Source of the DNA: Pedobacter psychroterrae
GTDB lineage: Bacteria > Bacteroidota > Bacteroidia > Sphingobacteriales > Sphingobacteriaceae
Length of the DNA stretch: 64,000 bases
NCBI RefSeq assembly: GCF_004331695.1
Contig: NZ_SJSL01000002.1
Location: 1,054,001 to 1,118,000 of the forward strand
Direction: 5' to 3'
The notes under the pieces: model-generated
What the model was told of the DNA's origin: nothing
What the model saw: the letters and a program-made list of their open reading frames with translations, nothing else
Databases searched by the model: none
In this document: positions 54,548-63,056 of the stretch, piece after piece
Position numbering within the stretch: position 1 is the first letter of the stretch
How the letters are laid out: each line of letters opens with the position of its first letter
Translations under genes and position numbers: made by a program

Positions 54548-56779
54548 ATGGACTCACACGAAAATATAAAGACAATTTCAATTCCGGTATTGGGTATGAC
54601 CTGTGCCGGATGTGCCGTAAGTGTAGAATCTATGATCGGGGCGCAGGAGGGAGTAAAGCAAGCTGCTGTAAACTATGCTACGCAAAAGGTTAGCGTTACC
54701 TATGATCAGGAGGCCACAAAGCCCGAAAACTTCCAAAAAGCAGTGCAGTCAGTCGGCTACGACCTTATTCTGGATACCGAAAAAGGGGATGAACTGCAAG
54801 AGGAAGTACAGGCCGGTGCATACAACTCGCTTAAAAAAAGGACCATTATTTCAGGCATCCTTGCCCTGCCGGTAGTAATGATCGGTATGTTTTTTATGGA
54901 TATGCCCTATGCCAATTACATGATGATGGTGCTTACTGCGCCGATAGTCTTCTATTTCGGCAAAAGCTTTTTTATCAACGCCTACAAACAGGCGCAACAC
55001 AGCAAGGCCAATATGGATACGCTGGTAGCGCTCAGCACAGGAATAGCCTTTTTATTTAGCTTGTTCAATACGTTTTTCCCTGAGTTCTGGCACCATAGAG
55101 GCCTGCATCCGCATGTATATTATGAGGCAGCTGCTGTAGTTATCGTATTTATCATGTTGGGTAAACTGCTGGAGGAAAGGGCCAAGTCTAATACCTCCTC
55201 CGCTATTAAGAAACTGATCGGCCTGCAGCCTAAAACTGTTTTGCTGATTACCGATCAGGGAGAGAAAGAGATTTCCATAGCCGATGTAAAACGCGGAGAC
55301 CAGATACTGGTCAGATCAGGAGAGAAAATTGCGGTAGACGGAAAGGTATATGAAGGCAGTTCTTATGTAGATGAAAGCATGATTACCGGCGAACCGGTAG
55401 CAATACTGAAGAGAGAAGCCGATAAAGTCTTTGCCGGTACCATTAATCAAAAGGGCAGCTTTAGGTTTATTGCGGAGAAGGTGGGTAGTGAAACCATGCT
55501 GGCACAAATTATTAAGCTGGTGCAGGAAGCCCAGGGTTCAAAAGCTCCGGTGCAGAAACTGGTAGATAAGATAGCAGGTATTTTTGTACCCATTGTGATG
55601 CTGATCGCGGTTGTTACATTAGGTGTATGGTTGTTATTGGGAGGAGAAAATGCATTTTCTCAAGGTATGCTGGCCATGGTTACCGTTTTGGTAATCGCCT
55701 GTCCCTGTGCGCTGGGCCTGGCTACGCCGACTGCCATTATGGTAGGGATAGGGAGAGGAGCGGAGAACGGGATATTAATTAAAGATGCGGATGCCTTAGA
55801 ATCCGGATACAAAGTCGATGCTATTGTACTGGATAAGACAGGCACGATCACGGAAGGCAAGCCTGAGGTGACTGAGTTGATCTGGGTAGAAGGCCCGGCT
55901 GCAGCGCTAGCGTTGTACAAACAGATCTTTTTGGCGATGGAACAAAATTCTGAACATCCGCTTGCAGCAGCGATCGTCGACGAACTAAAAAAGCAATCCA
56001 TTACAGCGGCTCTCATTACAAATTTTGAAAGCCTGACGGGAAAAGGCGTAAGTGCAGATTATGATAGTCAGCTATATTGGGCAGGGAGCCACAAATTGTT
56101 ATCCGGACAAACGATCAGTTCCGAGCTGGAGCAACGTGCACAATCATTACAGGCAAAGGCCCAAACGGTGATTTATTTTTTCGACGAATCCCGGGTCCTG
56201 GCAGTAGCTGCAATTGCAGATAAGATAAAACAAGCTTCAAAGTCAGCCGTTGCAGCCCTGCAGAAGCAAGGAATAACTGTATATATGCTCACCGGAGACA
56301 ATCAGCAGACCGCGGCTGCAGTGGCGGGGGAAGTTGGCATCGATCGTTTTCAAGCAGAAGTACTGCCCTCAGACAAAGCAGACTTCATTAAGCAGCTTCA
56401 GTCGGAAGGGAAAGTAGTAGCCATGATAGGGGATGGGATCAATGACAGTCAGGCACTGGCGCAAGCCAATTTGTCCATTGCCATGGGAAGAGGCTCAGAC
56501 ATTGCCATTGATGTAGCCAAGATCACCCTGATGTCTTCTGATCTGGAGCAGGTGCCCAAAGCACTGTTGCTTTCTAAAAAAACAGTACAAACCATCCGCC
56601 AAAACCTGTTTTGGGCGTTTATTTATAACCTCATCGGCATACCCATTGCGGCAGGATTATTGTATCCTTTTAATGGATTCTTGTTGAATCCCATGATTGC
56701 CGGAGCAGCGATGGCACTTAGCTCGGTGTCGGTAGTCAGCAATAGCTTAAGATTAAAATTCGCCAGTTTAATTTCATAA
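54548..56779 (+). CDS. copA: Copper-translocating P1B-type ATPase
   Basis: 743 residues from ATG 54548; the frame is open from 54500, but that stretch contains the promoter box. One N-terminal HMA domain has GMTCAGC (Cys19, Cys22). The membrane Cu site is CPC in VIACPCALGLATPT near 395, phosphorylation is at DKTGT near 432, and the SEHP (HP) motif is near 473. This is a Cu(I)-exporting ATPase. It begins a three-gene copper operon. Confidence 0.95.
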   Translation: MDSHENIKTISIPVLGMTCAGCAVSVESMIGAQEGVKQAAVNYATQKVSVTYDQEATKPENFQKAVQSVGYDLILDTEKGDELQEEVQAGAYNSLKKRTIISGILALPVVMIGMFFMDMPYANYMMMVLTAPIVFYFGKSFFINAYKQAQHSKANMDTLVALSTGIAFLFSLFNTFFPEFWHHRGLHPHVYYEAAAVVIVFIMLGKLLEERAKSNTSSAIKKLIGLQPKTVLLITDQGEKEISIADVKRGDQILVRSGEKIAVDGKVYEGSSYVDESMITGEPVAILKREADKVFAGTINQKGSFRFIAEKVGSETMLAQIIKLVQEAQGSKAPVQKLVDKIAGIFVPIVMLIAVVTLGVWLLLGGENAFSQGMLAMVTVLVIACPCALGLATPTAIMVGIGRGAENGILIKDADALESGYKVDAIVLDKTGTITEGKPEVTELIWVEGPAAALALYKQIFLAMEQNSEHPLAAAIVDELKKQSITAALITNFESLTGKGVSADYDSQLYWAGSHKLLSGQTISSELEQRAQSLQAKAQTVIYFFDESRVLAVAAIADKIKQASKSAVAALQKQGITVYMLTGDNQQTAAAVAGEVGIDRFQAEVLPSDKADFIKQLQSEGKVVAMIGDGINDSQALAQANLSIAMGRGSDIAIDVAKITLMSSDLEQVPKALLLSKKTVQTIRQNLFWAFIYNLIGIPIAAGLLYPFNGFLLNPMIAGAAMALSSVSVVSNSLRLKFASLIS

Positions 56780-56791
56780 ATTTACATCATC

Positions 56792-56998
56792 ATGCATACA
56801 ATAAAATTCAAGACAAATATCAAATGCGGAGGCTGTGTAGCTACCGTGACCCCTTTTCTAAACGCGATATCCAGCAAATGGAGTGTAGATACAGAAAATC
56901 CGGACAAAGTACTGAGCATCGATACCGATGAACCTGTAAATCCTAAACAAGTAATCAGCGTATTGGATACTGCCGGTTACAAGGCAGAAAAGATATGA
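56792..56998 (+). CDS. Small HMA-domain copper chaperone
   Basis: 68 residues, one heavy-metal-associated fold with the metal motif KCGGCV (Cys12, Cys15). It lacks the usual MxCxxC Met, having IKCGGC. It presumably carries Cu(I) to CopA, which is encoded 12 bases upstream. Its stop overlaps the next start by 4 bases (ATGA). Confidence 0.9.
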   Translation: MHTIKFKTNIKCGGCVATVTPFLNAISSKWSVDTENPDKVLSIDTDEPVNPKQVISVLDTAGYKAEKI

Positions 56999-57561
56999 CA
57001 CTTTATGTGAAAAATATGGTTTGCGACCGCTGCATCATGATCGTCAACCAGCAGTTGCAGAACCTTGGTTTTGAGGTCGGGGAAATCTCCCTTGGTAAGG
57101 TTACTGTGCAGCCCGATCCTGATGCAGCAAAACTGCAGGACATTTCTTCTGCCCTGCAGGTATTGGGTTTTGAGCTGATCGACAAGGAAAAAGATCAGCT
57201 CATAGAGCAAATTAAAACAGAGGTGATCAACCTGGTACATTATTCAGATCTCAACGAAATCAACCAGAGCCTCATGCATTTAATTGCAGACCGGTTAAAT
57301 AAAGATTATGCCTACCTGAGCAGGTCATTTTCAGACGCTGAAGGCATTACCATCGAACGCTATATCATACAGCAAAAAACAGAAAAAGTAAAAGAACTGC
57401 TGGAATATGGAGAACTCAACCTGAATGAAATCTCTTATAAAATGGGTTATAGCAGCAGTGCCCACTTATCGGCTCAGTTTAAAGCTATAACCGGTTTTTC
57501 ACCCAGCAAGTACAAAGCTGCAAAGGATCAGAACAGGAAGTCTTTAGATAAAATTGGCTAG
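56995..57561 (+). CDS. AraC-family regulator with HMA-like N-terminal CxxC domain
   Basis: 188 residues. The first 65 residues look like an HMA fold with a CxxC motif (VCDRC, Cys10 and Cys13). A linker follows, then an AraC-type DNA-binding domain (about 95-178) with two helix-turn-helices (ELNLNEISYKMGYSSSAHLSA and FKAITGFSPSKYK). A direct copper sensor controlling the operon is the simplest reading. It is translationally coupled to the chaperone gene and shares its palindromic stop CTAG with the convergent response regulator. Confidence 0.87.
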   Translation: MTLYVKNMVCDRCIMIVNQQLQNLGFEVGEISLGKVTVQPDPDAAKLQDISSALQVLGFELIDKEKDQLIEQIKTEVINLVHYSDLNEINQSLMHLIADRLNKDYAYLSRSFSDAEGITIERYIIQQKTEKVKELLEYGELNLNEISYKMGYSSSAHLSAQFKAITGFSPSKYKAAKDQNRKSLDKIG

Positions 57562-58199
57562 CTACCGGAAACCAGGCCTTTTTCAAAAGCGATGCGCACC
57601 AGGCCCGCGGTATTCTTAACCCCCAATTTCTGGATCAGGTTACTGCGATGCGATTCCACCGTCTTTACGCTGATGAATATCTTTTCGGCGATCTCTTCTG
57701 TCGTATATTCTTTAATGATCAGGTCCAGTATTTCTTTCTCCCGGCTTGTCAGCTTTGGAATGAAATAGGCCGAAGGGTTAGATTTCCCGAGCGATTCATT
57801 GAGCAGCATCTGGCTGATGCGCTGCGGCAGGTACCGTTGCCCTTCCAGGGCTGATTTAATAGCCACTACCAGTTCCGTTTTGTCTGTGTTCTTCAAAAGA
57901 TAGCCCATTGCCCCATTTTTAATGATCTGCTTGATAAAAGCTACATCCTCAAAGTTGCTGAGGGCAATAATGCGCAATTGCGGAAACTTTTGCAGCAGTT
58001 CTTTACATGCGGTAATGCCATTGCCATCTGGCAGGTTGATGTCCAGCAGCAGTACCTGTATGTTTGGCTGCAATCCTTCAAAAGTCTCTGCTATGGTTGT
58101 AAAAGACTGAGAAATCATTACTTCCTTGTTGGACTTCAACATTGTCCGGATGCCTTCAATCACGATGGTATGGTCATCGGTTATGGCTACTTCAATCAT
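57558..58199 (-). CDS. NarL/LuxR-type response regulator
   Basis: 213 residues. The receiver (about 1-120) has TDDHTI near the N-terminus and the phospho-acceptor Asp in LLLDINLPDGNG (about 53). The LuxR-type helix-turn-helix (about 147-208) has LTSREKEILDLI and EKIFISVKTVESHRSNLIQKL. The partner kinase is the gene directly upstream, which it overlaps by 8 bases. Confidence 0.95.
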   Translation of the reverse strand: MIEVAITDDHTIVIEGIRTMLKSNKEVMISQSFTTIAETFEGLQPNIQVLLLDINLPDGNGITACKELLQKFPQLRIIALSNFEDVAFIKQIIKNGAMGYLLKNTDKTELVVAIKSALEGQRYLPQRISQMLLNESLGKSNPSAYFIPKLTSREKEILDLIIKEYTTEEIAEKIFISVKTVESHRSNLIQKLGVKNTAGLVRIAFEKGLVSGS

Positions 58200-60105
58200 C
58201 TTTCAAGGTATTTAGGTCGATGGTAATGTTAAAAAATGTTCCCTTTTCGGTACTGGTAATATCGAGTTGCGCATTTAAAAACTCTATGCGTGAGCGGATG
58301 TTCTTTAGGCCCAGTCCTTTCTGAACTACCAAAGTATCAAAGCCTTTTCCATTGTCCTCCACGGTGATAAACAGTTCGTTTTCATGAAAATTCATCTGTA
58401 CCATCGCAGTAGTAGCCCCGGCGTGTCTGGTGATGTTATTTATCAGTTCCTGTATGATCCTGTAGATGACCGTTTCGGCTTTTTTAGGCAATACTGCCGG
58501 ATTTCCAAAGTACTGGAAATCGAGGCTCAAGGCTTGCGACTGGTTTATTCTGGCACAATACTCCCTTACCGTTTCTACCAGGCCAAAATCTACAATGGAA
58601 CTGGGCATCAAGTTGTGAGAAATACTGCGGATCTGTGTGCAGGAACTATCGATCATCTCGATGGCTTTTTTAAGGTTTTCCTGGTCATCCAAAACCAGTC
58701 CCGCATCCTCCAGACTTGACAAGCGATATTTAATAGCCGCCAGGTCGCCATTGATGCCATCATGCAATTCCTGAGCAATGCGCCTGCGCTCTTTCTCCTC
58801 TCCATCTATCAAAGCTTCTAGTTGCGCTATTTCCTGCTGCTGCTTTAAGCTCAGGATTTCCTTGTTTTTTCGCCGCTGTCGCTGACTGAAAAATAGCCAT
58901 ATCCCGAAAGAAAGTATCACCAAAAGCAAGATTACGATCAGTGATATCGTGGTTTGGTTTTCTTTTTTAAGTAATTCTATCTCCGTTTTTTTAATCTGGC
59001 TTTGCTGTTCAGCAATGGATTTATCTTTTTTCTCCGTTTCGTATTGCGTCTGTATCAGGGAAATCTGTTTCAGGTAGTTTTCATCCATCACGGAATCTTT
59101 CAGATTATCGCTTAGGGCGAGGAATTTAAATGCCTTTGCAGGCTGATTGGTGTTGTCATAAATCACAGCAAGCCTTTTGTATGCCTTAAACAAAATTTCC
59201 CTTGCTTTGATTTGCCTGGCGAGAGCGATGGTTTGCTGAGTATAATCCAGGGCCTTGGCATAATTTTTCATTTCAAGATAAAGTCCAGACAGGATATACA
59301 TCAAATCATTCTTTTCAATGATTGTCGGTTCACCAATCCGGTTTGCCGTTTCATAATACCCAATTGCTTTATTGAACTGTTTAATATAACTATAATAATC
59401 GCCAAGGTTTCTTTTTGCAATAAACTGTAGATGCATGTCAGTAGAGTTCTCCGCAGACTTTGCAGTCTTGTTGAAATTAATGAGGGCTTCATCCGGCTTG
59501 TTTTGCCTTAAAAGGGTGAGTCCTACATCCCCGTAAAGTTCAGCTATTTGCGCTGTTTGGGCGGGACTGGAATATTGTATTGCTTTTTTGAGGTAAAATA
59601 CTTCCAGTTTTGGGTTTTTTATGGTAGCATATATAGCGGAGAAGTTTTGATAGCTCTGGCTTAATGCGGCACTGTCCTTCAAGGTTTCAAAGATTTTTAA
59701 ACCTGAAAGATAATTGGATACCGCCAGTTCGTAATCGCCTTTAAACTGATACGTATTTCCTATGTTGATAAAGGTTTGAGCCTGACCGCGTTTATATCCC
59801 ATTCTTTCACTGTGGGGCTTTGATTTTTGGTAGTAATAGAGTGCAGAATCGTAGTTGCCTATGTCGTTATGTACTATTCCGCTGTATTGCATGGATTTAA
59901 AGGCACCAAGTTCGTATTTTTCCTTTAGGCTTAATTGGTAAGCATCCTGATAAATTTTTAAAGCCTTCCTGGGTTCAGAAACTTCAAATACATACGCTTT
60001 GTCCAGTAATTCTTTGATACGTGCAGAGTCTTTCTGAGCCCGGGCCGGCACAGAAGTCATTGCCCACATCGTGGTTAAGAGCAGGAGGGCGACGTAGATC
60101 TTCAT
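58192..60105 (-). CDS. TPR-repeat sensor histidine kinase (HisKA_3 type)
   Basis: 637 residues. A signal peptide (about 1-23) is followed by a periplasmic array of tetratricopeptide repeats (about 30-345), a coiled coil (about 350-390) and a membrane helix near 392-412 (TTISLIVILLLVILSFGIWL). The dimerisation domain has the phospho-His in ERRRIAQELHDGINGDLAAI (about 455), and the ATPase has ELINNITRHA and DNGKGFD. The ligand is presumably a peptide or protein sensed by the TPR domain. The partner regulator is downstream. Confidence 0.94.
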   Translation of the reverse strand: MKIYVALLLLTTMWAMTSVPARAQKDSARIKELLDKAYVFEVSEPRKALKIYQDAYQLSLKEKYELGAFKSMQYSGIVHNDIGNYDSALYYYQKSKPHSERMGYKRGQAQTFINIGNTYQFKGDYELAVSNYLSGLKIFETLKDSAALSQSYQNFSAIYATIKNPKLEVFYLKKAIQYSSPAQTAQIAELYGDVGLTLLRQNKPDEALINFNKTAKSAENSTDMHLQFIAKRNLGDYYSYIKQFNKAIGYYETANRIGEPTIIEKNDLMYILSGLYLEMKNYAKALDYTQQTIALARQIKAREILFKAYKRLAVIYDNTNQPAKAFKFLALSDNLKDSVMDENYLKQISLIQTQYETEKKDKSIAEQQSQIKKTEIELLKKENQTTISLIVILLLVILSFGIWLFFSQRQRRKNKEILSLKQQQEIAQLEALIDGEEKERRRIAQELHDGINGDLAAIKYRLSSLEDAGLVLDDQENLKKAIEMIDSSCTQIRSISHNLMPSSIVDFGLVETVREYCARINQSQALSLDFQYFGNPAVLPKKAETVIYRIIQELINNITRHAGATTAMVQMNFHENELFITVEDNGKGFDTLVVQKGLGLKNIRSRIEFLNAQLDITSTEKGTFFNITIDLNTLKDD

Positions 60106-60133
60106 GTATTATACGGGTTGGGCTTTTAAACTG

Positions 60134-60991
60134 CTAATTTACTCTTTGATATACTTTTTTACTGTTTTTTCCTGTAAGCATCATCCGGTTTGGTTCAGCA
60201 TAAAAGCTAATCGCTTCTTTCTGATGGGTTTTCGGATCTACAAAGATCAGCGCCTTGCCTTCAGTGTACCATTGCATTCTTTGTACCTGCGTTCCCTGCG
60301 GCGCATCTATAGTCACATCCCTGGTACCGCCGGCACTTTTGCCAGTCCAGATAGAAGCATTTCCATTGCCATCAAATTTTACAAAATAATCTGTCGAGAA
60401 AGAGGAATAAAACTCACCGCTTCCGCTGCTAATCACCTCTGTATTCCGCCAGGTACCAATAAGGGAAGGATTCCTTGAAAGACCGGAGGTGTTCTTAATA
60501 ACAGCAGTATTGGCAGCAGCAACAGGACTCTTTTTCAATACAATTTTGACACCAGGCACAGTTTGGCCGGGATCCAGTAAAGTGAAGTTGAGATTTTGAC
60601 CGGATTTTTCTGCGGAGAAGCGATAGGTAATATTGGTATTGTCCTCTGTGATCTTTCCCGAACAAATTGAACTAATGACCGTACCATTGATGGTTGCCTG
60701 TTCACCGTTGATGGTAAAAGAACCAGTAACCGCTTTATCTTTTTGTACAAGCTGGATAGATAAGGGTATTCCTTTGATTTCGCCGGTATAAGTCCCGCTA
60801 AAGCTGATTACATTTTGTTTTGCTTTAATGACCGGCTTAACTACTTTTTTTACCGGTTTTTTAACTGTCTTAGCCACTGTTTGTGCTGGTCTCTGTACGT
60901 TGCTATTAGAATGAGTGGCCCATTCTGTGCCTGGAATTAAAGAGATGATCACCACACAGATTTTTAGCAACATAATTCCTTGAATTTTCAT
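60134..60991 (-). CDS. Exported protein of unknown function with Lys-rich linker
   Basis: 285 residues from ATG 60991 (the frame runs back to 61039, into the previous gene). It has a hydrophobic signal (MLLKICVVIISLIPG), then a Lys/Pro-rich linker (TVKKPVKKVVKPVIKAK, about 40-58). Two beta domains follow: SFSGTYTGEIKGIPLSIQLV to about 150, and SLIGTWRNTEVI to the end with DYFVKFDGNGNASIWTG. The second resembles lipocalin-like domains in which a fold opens with GTW; I assign no function. It lies 28 bases upstream of the kinase and 10 bases downstream of the next lipoprotein. Confidence 0.75.
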   Translation of the reverse strand: MKIQGIMLLKICVVIISLIPGTEWATHSNSNVQRPAQTVAKTVKKPVKKVVKPVIKAKQNVISFSGTYTGEIKGIPLSIQLVQKDKAVTGSFTINGEQATINGTVISSICSGKITEDNTNITYRFSAEKSGQNLNFTLLDPGQTVPGVKIVLKKSPVAAANTAVIKNTSGLSRNPSLIGTWRNTEVISSGSGEFYSSFSTDYFVKFDGNGNASIWTGKSAGGTRDVTIDAPQGTQVQRMQWYTEGKALIFVDPKTHQKEAISFYAEPNRMMLTGKNSKKVYQRVN

Positions 60992-61001
60992 GATGAAACT
61001 A

Positions 61002-62192
61002 CTAATTATTTTTAACAAATATGCCGTTAACCGAACCATTTAGGTTAACAACCTTTTCTGTCCCGTTCTTCCATTGGAAGGCTTGTTTGTTTGCATTGCC
61101 GACAACATATTCGATTCCATTTACGATGGTGAAAGCGGCGGCACTCGCATCATCACTGCCATTTGAAAGCTCTTTTGCGACACCATTTTTAGCGATTTTA
61201 GCAATTAGCGTATTGCTCGCATTGTCCTCTTCAAATAGGACGTAAACATCGCTACCAGCTATTTGCATATCGATTTCGTATCCGCTGCGGTTTCCATTGG
61301 TAATTTCTTTTTTAGCAGCATCTGCCCAGTAAACTACCTGTTGCGATGCATTTGGCATGTTTTGGCGGCCCAGCACATGTGCCACATTGTTTTTAAGAAT
61401 GATTTTCTTACCAAAAGTATTGAAGTTGCCGCTATTCAGAATGCTTACCACATTGTTTTTCCAAACCTTTAGGTCATTTCCAAACTGGGTGCTGTTTTTT
61501 TGATTGAAAAGTACCGTTATAGTAGATCCTTCTACCGAGATAGACTCTCCATAAGCATCCTTTGATCCATCTGTAATTTCTACAGCTACACCATTTTTCC
61601 AGTATTTTGCGATGACCCTTCCAGCTGCATTTGTTTCATTTCCGGAGATGTATACCTCGTTATTTATCACCACCATATCCGTCGCTTGTCCGTCTCTTGT
61701 GTTCAGCGGTGTAACCACCCCATTTTTCCAGTATTTATAAAGCGTAGTACTGCTTCCCTGACTTTGGTCTGTTTCCGTACCCAATACATAAACATTCCCA
61801 TTGTCAACCACCATTTTGATCGGTGCGGCCTTTTTGCTTCCATCAGTAACTGGTACCAGTTCATCGTTTTTCCAGGTTACGATCCTTGAAGTCCGGATAA
61901 ATCCGTTGGGGCTTGTTTCATGCCCCAGAATATAGACATCATTACCGGCAATGGTCACCGATTTGGCTACGGTGTTTTGTGAGGACTCAAAAGGAAGTGC
62001 TGTCAGTTCACCATCTTTCCAGACCACAGGCTCCTTACGCTGAGCATTATTTAATGCGCCTACCATAAATTCTTTGACGTTGCCGGCATTGCCATTTCCA
62101 TTGCCTTCCGGTTCGCCCTCAGCACCTTTTTTCTTGCAGGACAGGATAAAGCTGAATGATAAGATAGCGAGTAGGAGTGTTGTTGATTTCAT
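61002..62192 (-). CDS. Putative beta-propeller-like lipoprotein of unknown function
   Basis: 396 residues with lipobox ILSC (Cys about 19), then KKKGAEGEPEG and a Gly/Asn linker. The rest has repeated motifs of the type (Y/V)WKNG plus VYVLGxE and DGSK (about 50-390), about seven blades, consistent with a propeller. First gene of a four-gene minus-strand operon with the exported protein, TPR kinase and response regulator. It may bind a ligand for that signalling system; this is inference. The frame is unrelated to the B12 propellers in detail. Confidence 0.78.
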   Translation of the reverse strand: MKSTTLLLAILSFSFILSCKKKGAEGEPEGNGNGNAGNVKEFMVGALNNAQRKEPVVWKDGELTALPFESSQNTVAKSVTIAGNDVYILGHETSPNGFIRTSRIVTWKNDELVPVTDGSKKAAPIKMVVDNGNVYVLGTETDQSQGSSTTLYKYWKNGVVTPLNTRDGQATDMVVINNEVYISGNETNAAGRVIAKYWKNGVAVEITDGSKDAYGESISVEGSTITVLFNQKNSTQFGNDLKVWKNNVVSILNSGNFNTFGKKIILKNNVAHVLGRQNMPNASQQVVYWADAAKKEITNGNRSGYEIDMQIAGSDVYVLFEEDNASNTLIAKIAKNGVAKELSNGSDDASAAAFTIVNGIEYVVGNANKQAFQWKNGTEKVVNLNGSVNGIFVKNN

Positions 62193-62365
62193 AGTTTTAA
62201 TTTTAAGTTTTTAAGAATGATTTTATGTGTGGTTTTTTCATTTATTGATTGAGACCAAATTCTACATAAAAATCAGGCATAAAATCGGTGTAAACCTTAA
62301 TTGAGAAAACTCAGGGAAAACCCTTAGTCGGCCAGCATATCCCTCTCTATCAAACAAACTAATTT

Positions 62366-62389
62366 AACTTTCAATATATTTTGAAAGTT
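62366..62389. promoter_or_regulatory. Inverted-repeat operator of the GbsR/MarR gene
   Basis: The 9-base perfect arms AACTTTCAA (62366-62374) and TTGAAAGTT (62381-62389) have a 6-base spacer. The right arm overlaps the -33 TTTG (62380-62383), and 19 bases later comes the -7 box TATATTTG (62403-62410). A dimeric MarR-type repressor would block this promoter, so autorepression is likely. Confidence 0.6.
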
Positions 62390-62402
62390 TAATAACTTGT
62401 AT

Positions 62403-62410
62403 TATATTTG
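62403..62410 (+). promoter_or_regulatory. -7 box overlapping the GbsR/MarR start
   Basis: TATATTTG, exact TAnnTTTG, with TTTG 19 bases upstream. It ends four bases before ATG 62414, so the transcript is leaderless or nearly so. The TTG at 62408 is part of this box and is not a start. Confidence 0.6.
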
Positions 62411-62413
62411 TAT

Positions 62414-62920
62414 ATGGAATTAGCAGAAGGAAAACAGAAATTCATAGAGGCCTGGGGTAAATTAGGCTCAGAATGGGGGATCAACCGCACCATGGCGCAG
62501 GTTCATGCATTACTACTCATCTCAGCCGACGCACTTACTACCGAAGAGATCATGGACACCCTAAGTATCTCCAGAGGCAATGCCAACATGACTCTAAGGG
62601 ATTTGATCGGCTGGGGCCTGATAGAAAAACAGCATAGGGCAGGGGAGCGCAAAGAGTATTTTTATGCAGATAAAGACACCTGGAATATTGCAAGACAAGT
62701 GGCCAAGGAACGCAGAAAAAGGGAACTAGATCCGGTGTTGAAGGTGCTTGACGAACTTGCCAATGTAAAAGGAGAAGATAAAGATCCTGAATTTGCTACT
62801 TTCAAAAAGTCCATTGCCGATATCAATAAGCTGGCTAAAAATGTAGATAAAACCCTCGATACCATGCTAAAAGCAGAGGAAAGCTGGTTTTGGGGCTCGA
62901 TATTTAAAATGTTCAAATAG
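62414..62920 (+). CDS. GbsR/MarR family transcriptional regulator
   Basis: 168 residues from ATG 62414. The N-terminal EAWGKLGSEWGINRTMAQVHALLL (about 12-35) is typical of the family. A winged helix follows at about 38-90 (LTTEEIMDTLSISRGNANMTLRDLIGWGLIEKQ), and a basic linker and helical C-terminus complete the protein. It probably represses its own promoter through the inverted repeat just upstream. It is followed by the DCC-family gene after 136 bases. Confidence 0.9.
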   Translation: MELAEGKQKFIEAWGKLGSEWGINRTMAQVHALLLISADALTTEEIMDTLSISRGNANMTLRDLIGWGLIEKQHRAGERKEYFYADKDTWNIARQVAKERRKRELDPVLKVLDELANVKGEDKDPEFATFKKSIADINKLAKNVDKTLDTMLKAEESWFWGSIFKMFK

Positions 62921-63056
62921 TCTGTAATTAATTTATTCAAATGACCAATATTCAAATAACCATTTTTAAAATGTCCAGATAAGCCTATTTTTTTTAACTA
63001 GATATTTCATTTTTTACTGAAAGTTCCATAAGAAATAAATAATAAGAATAAACAAT

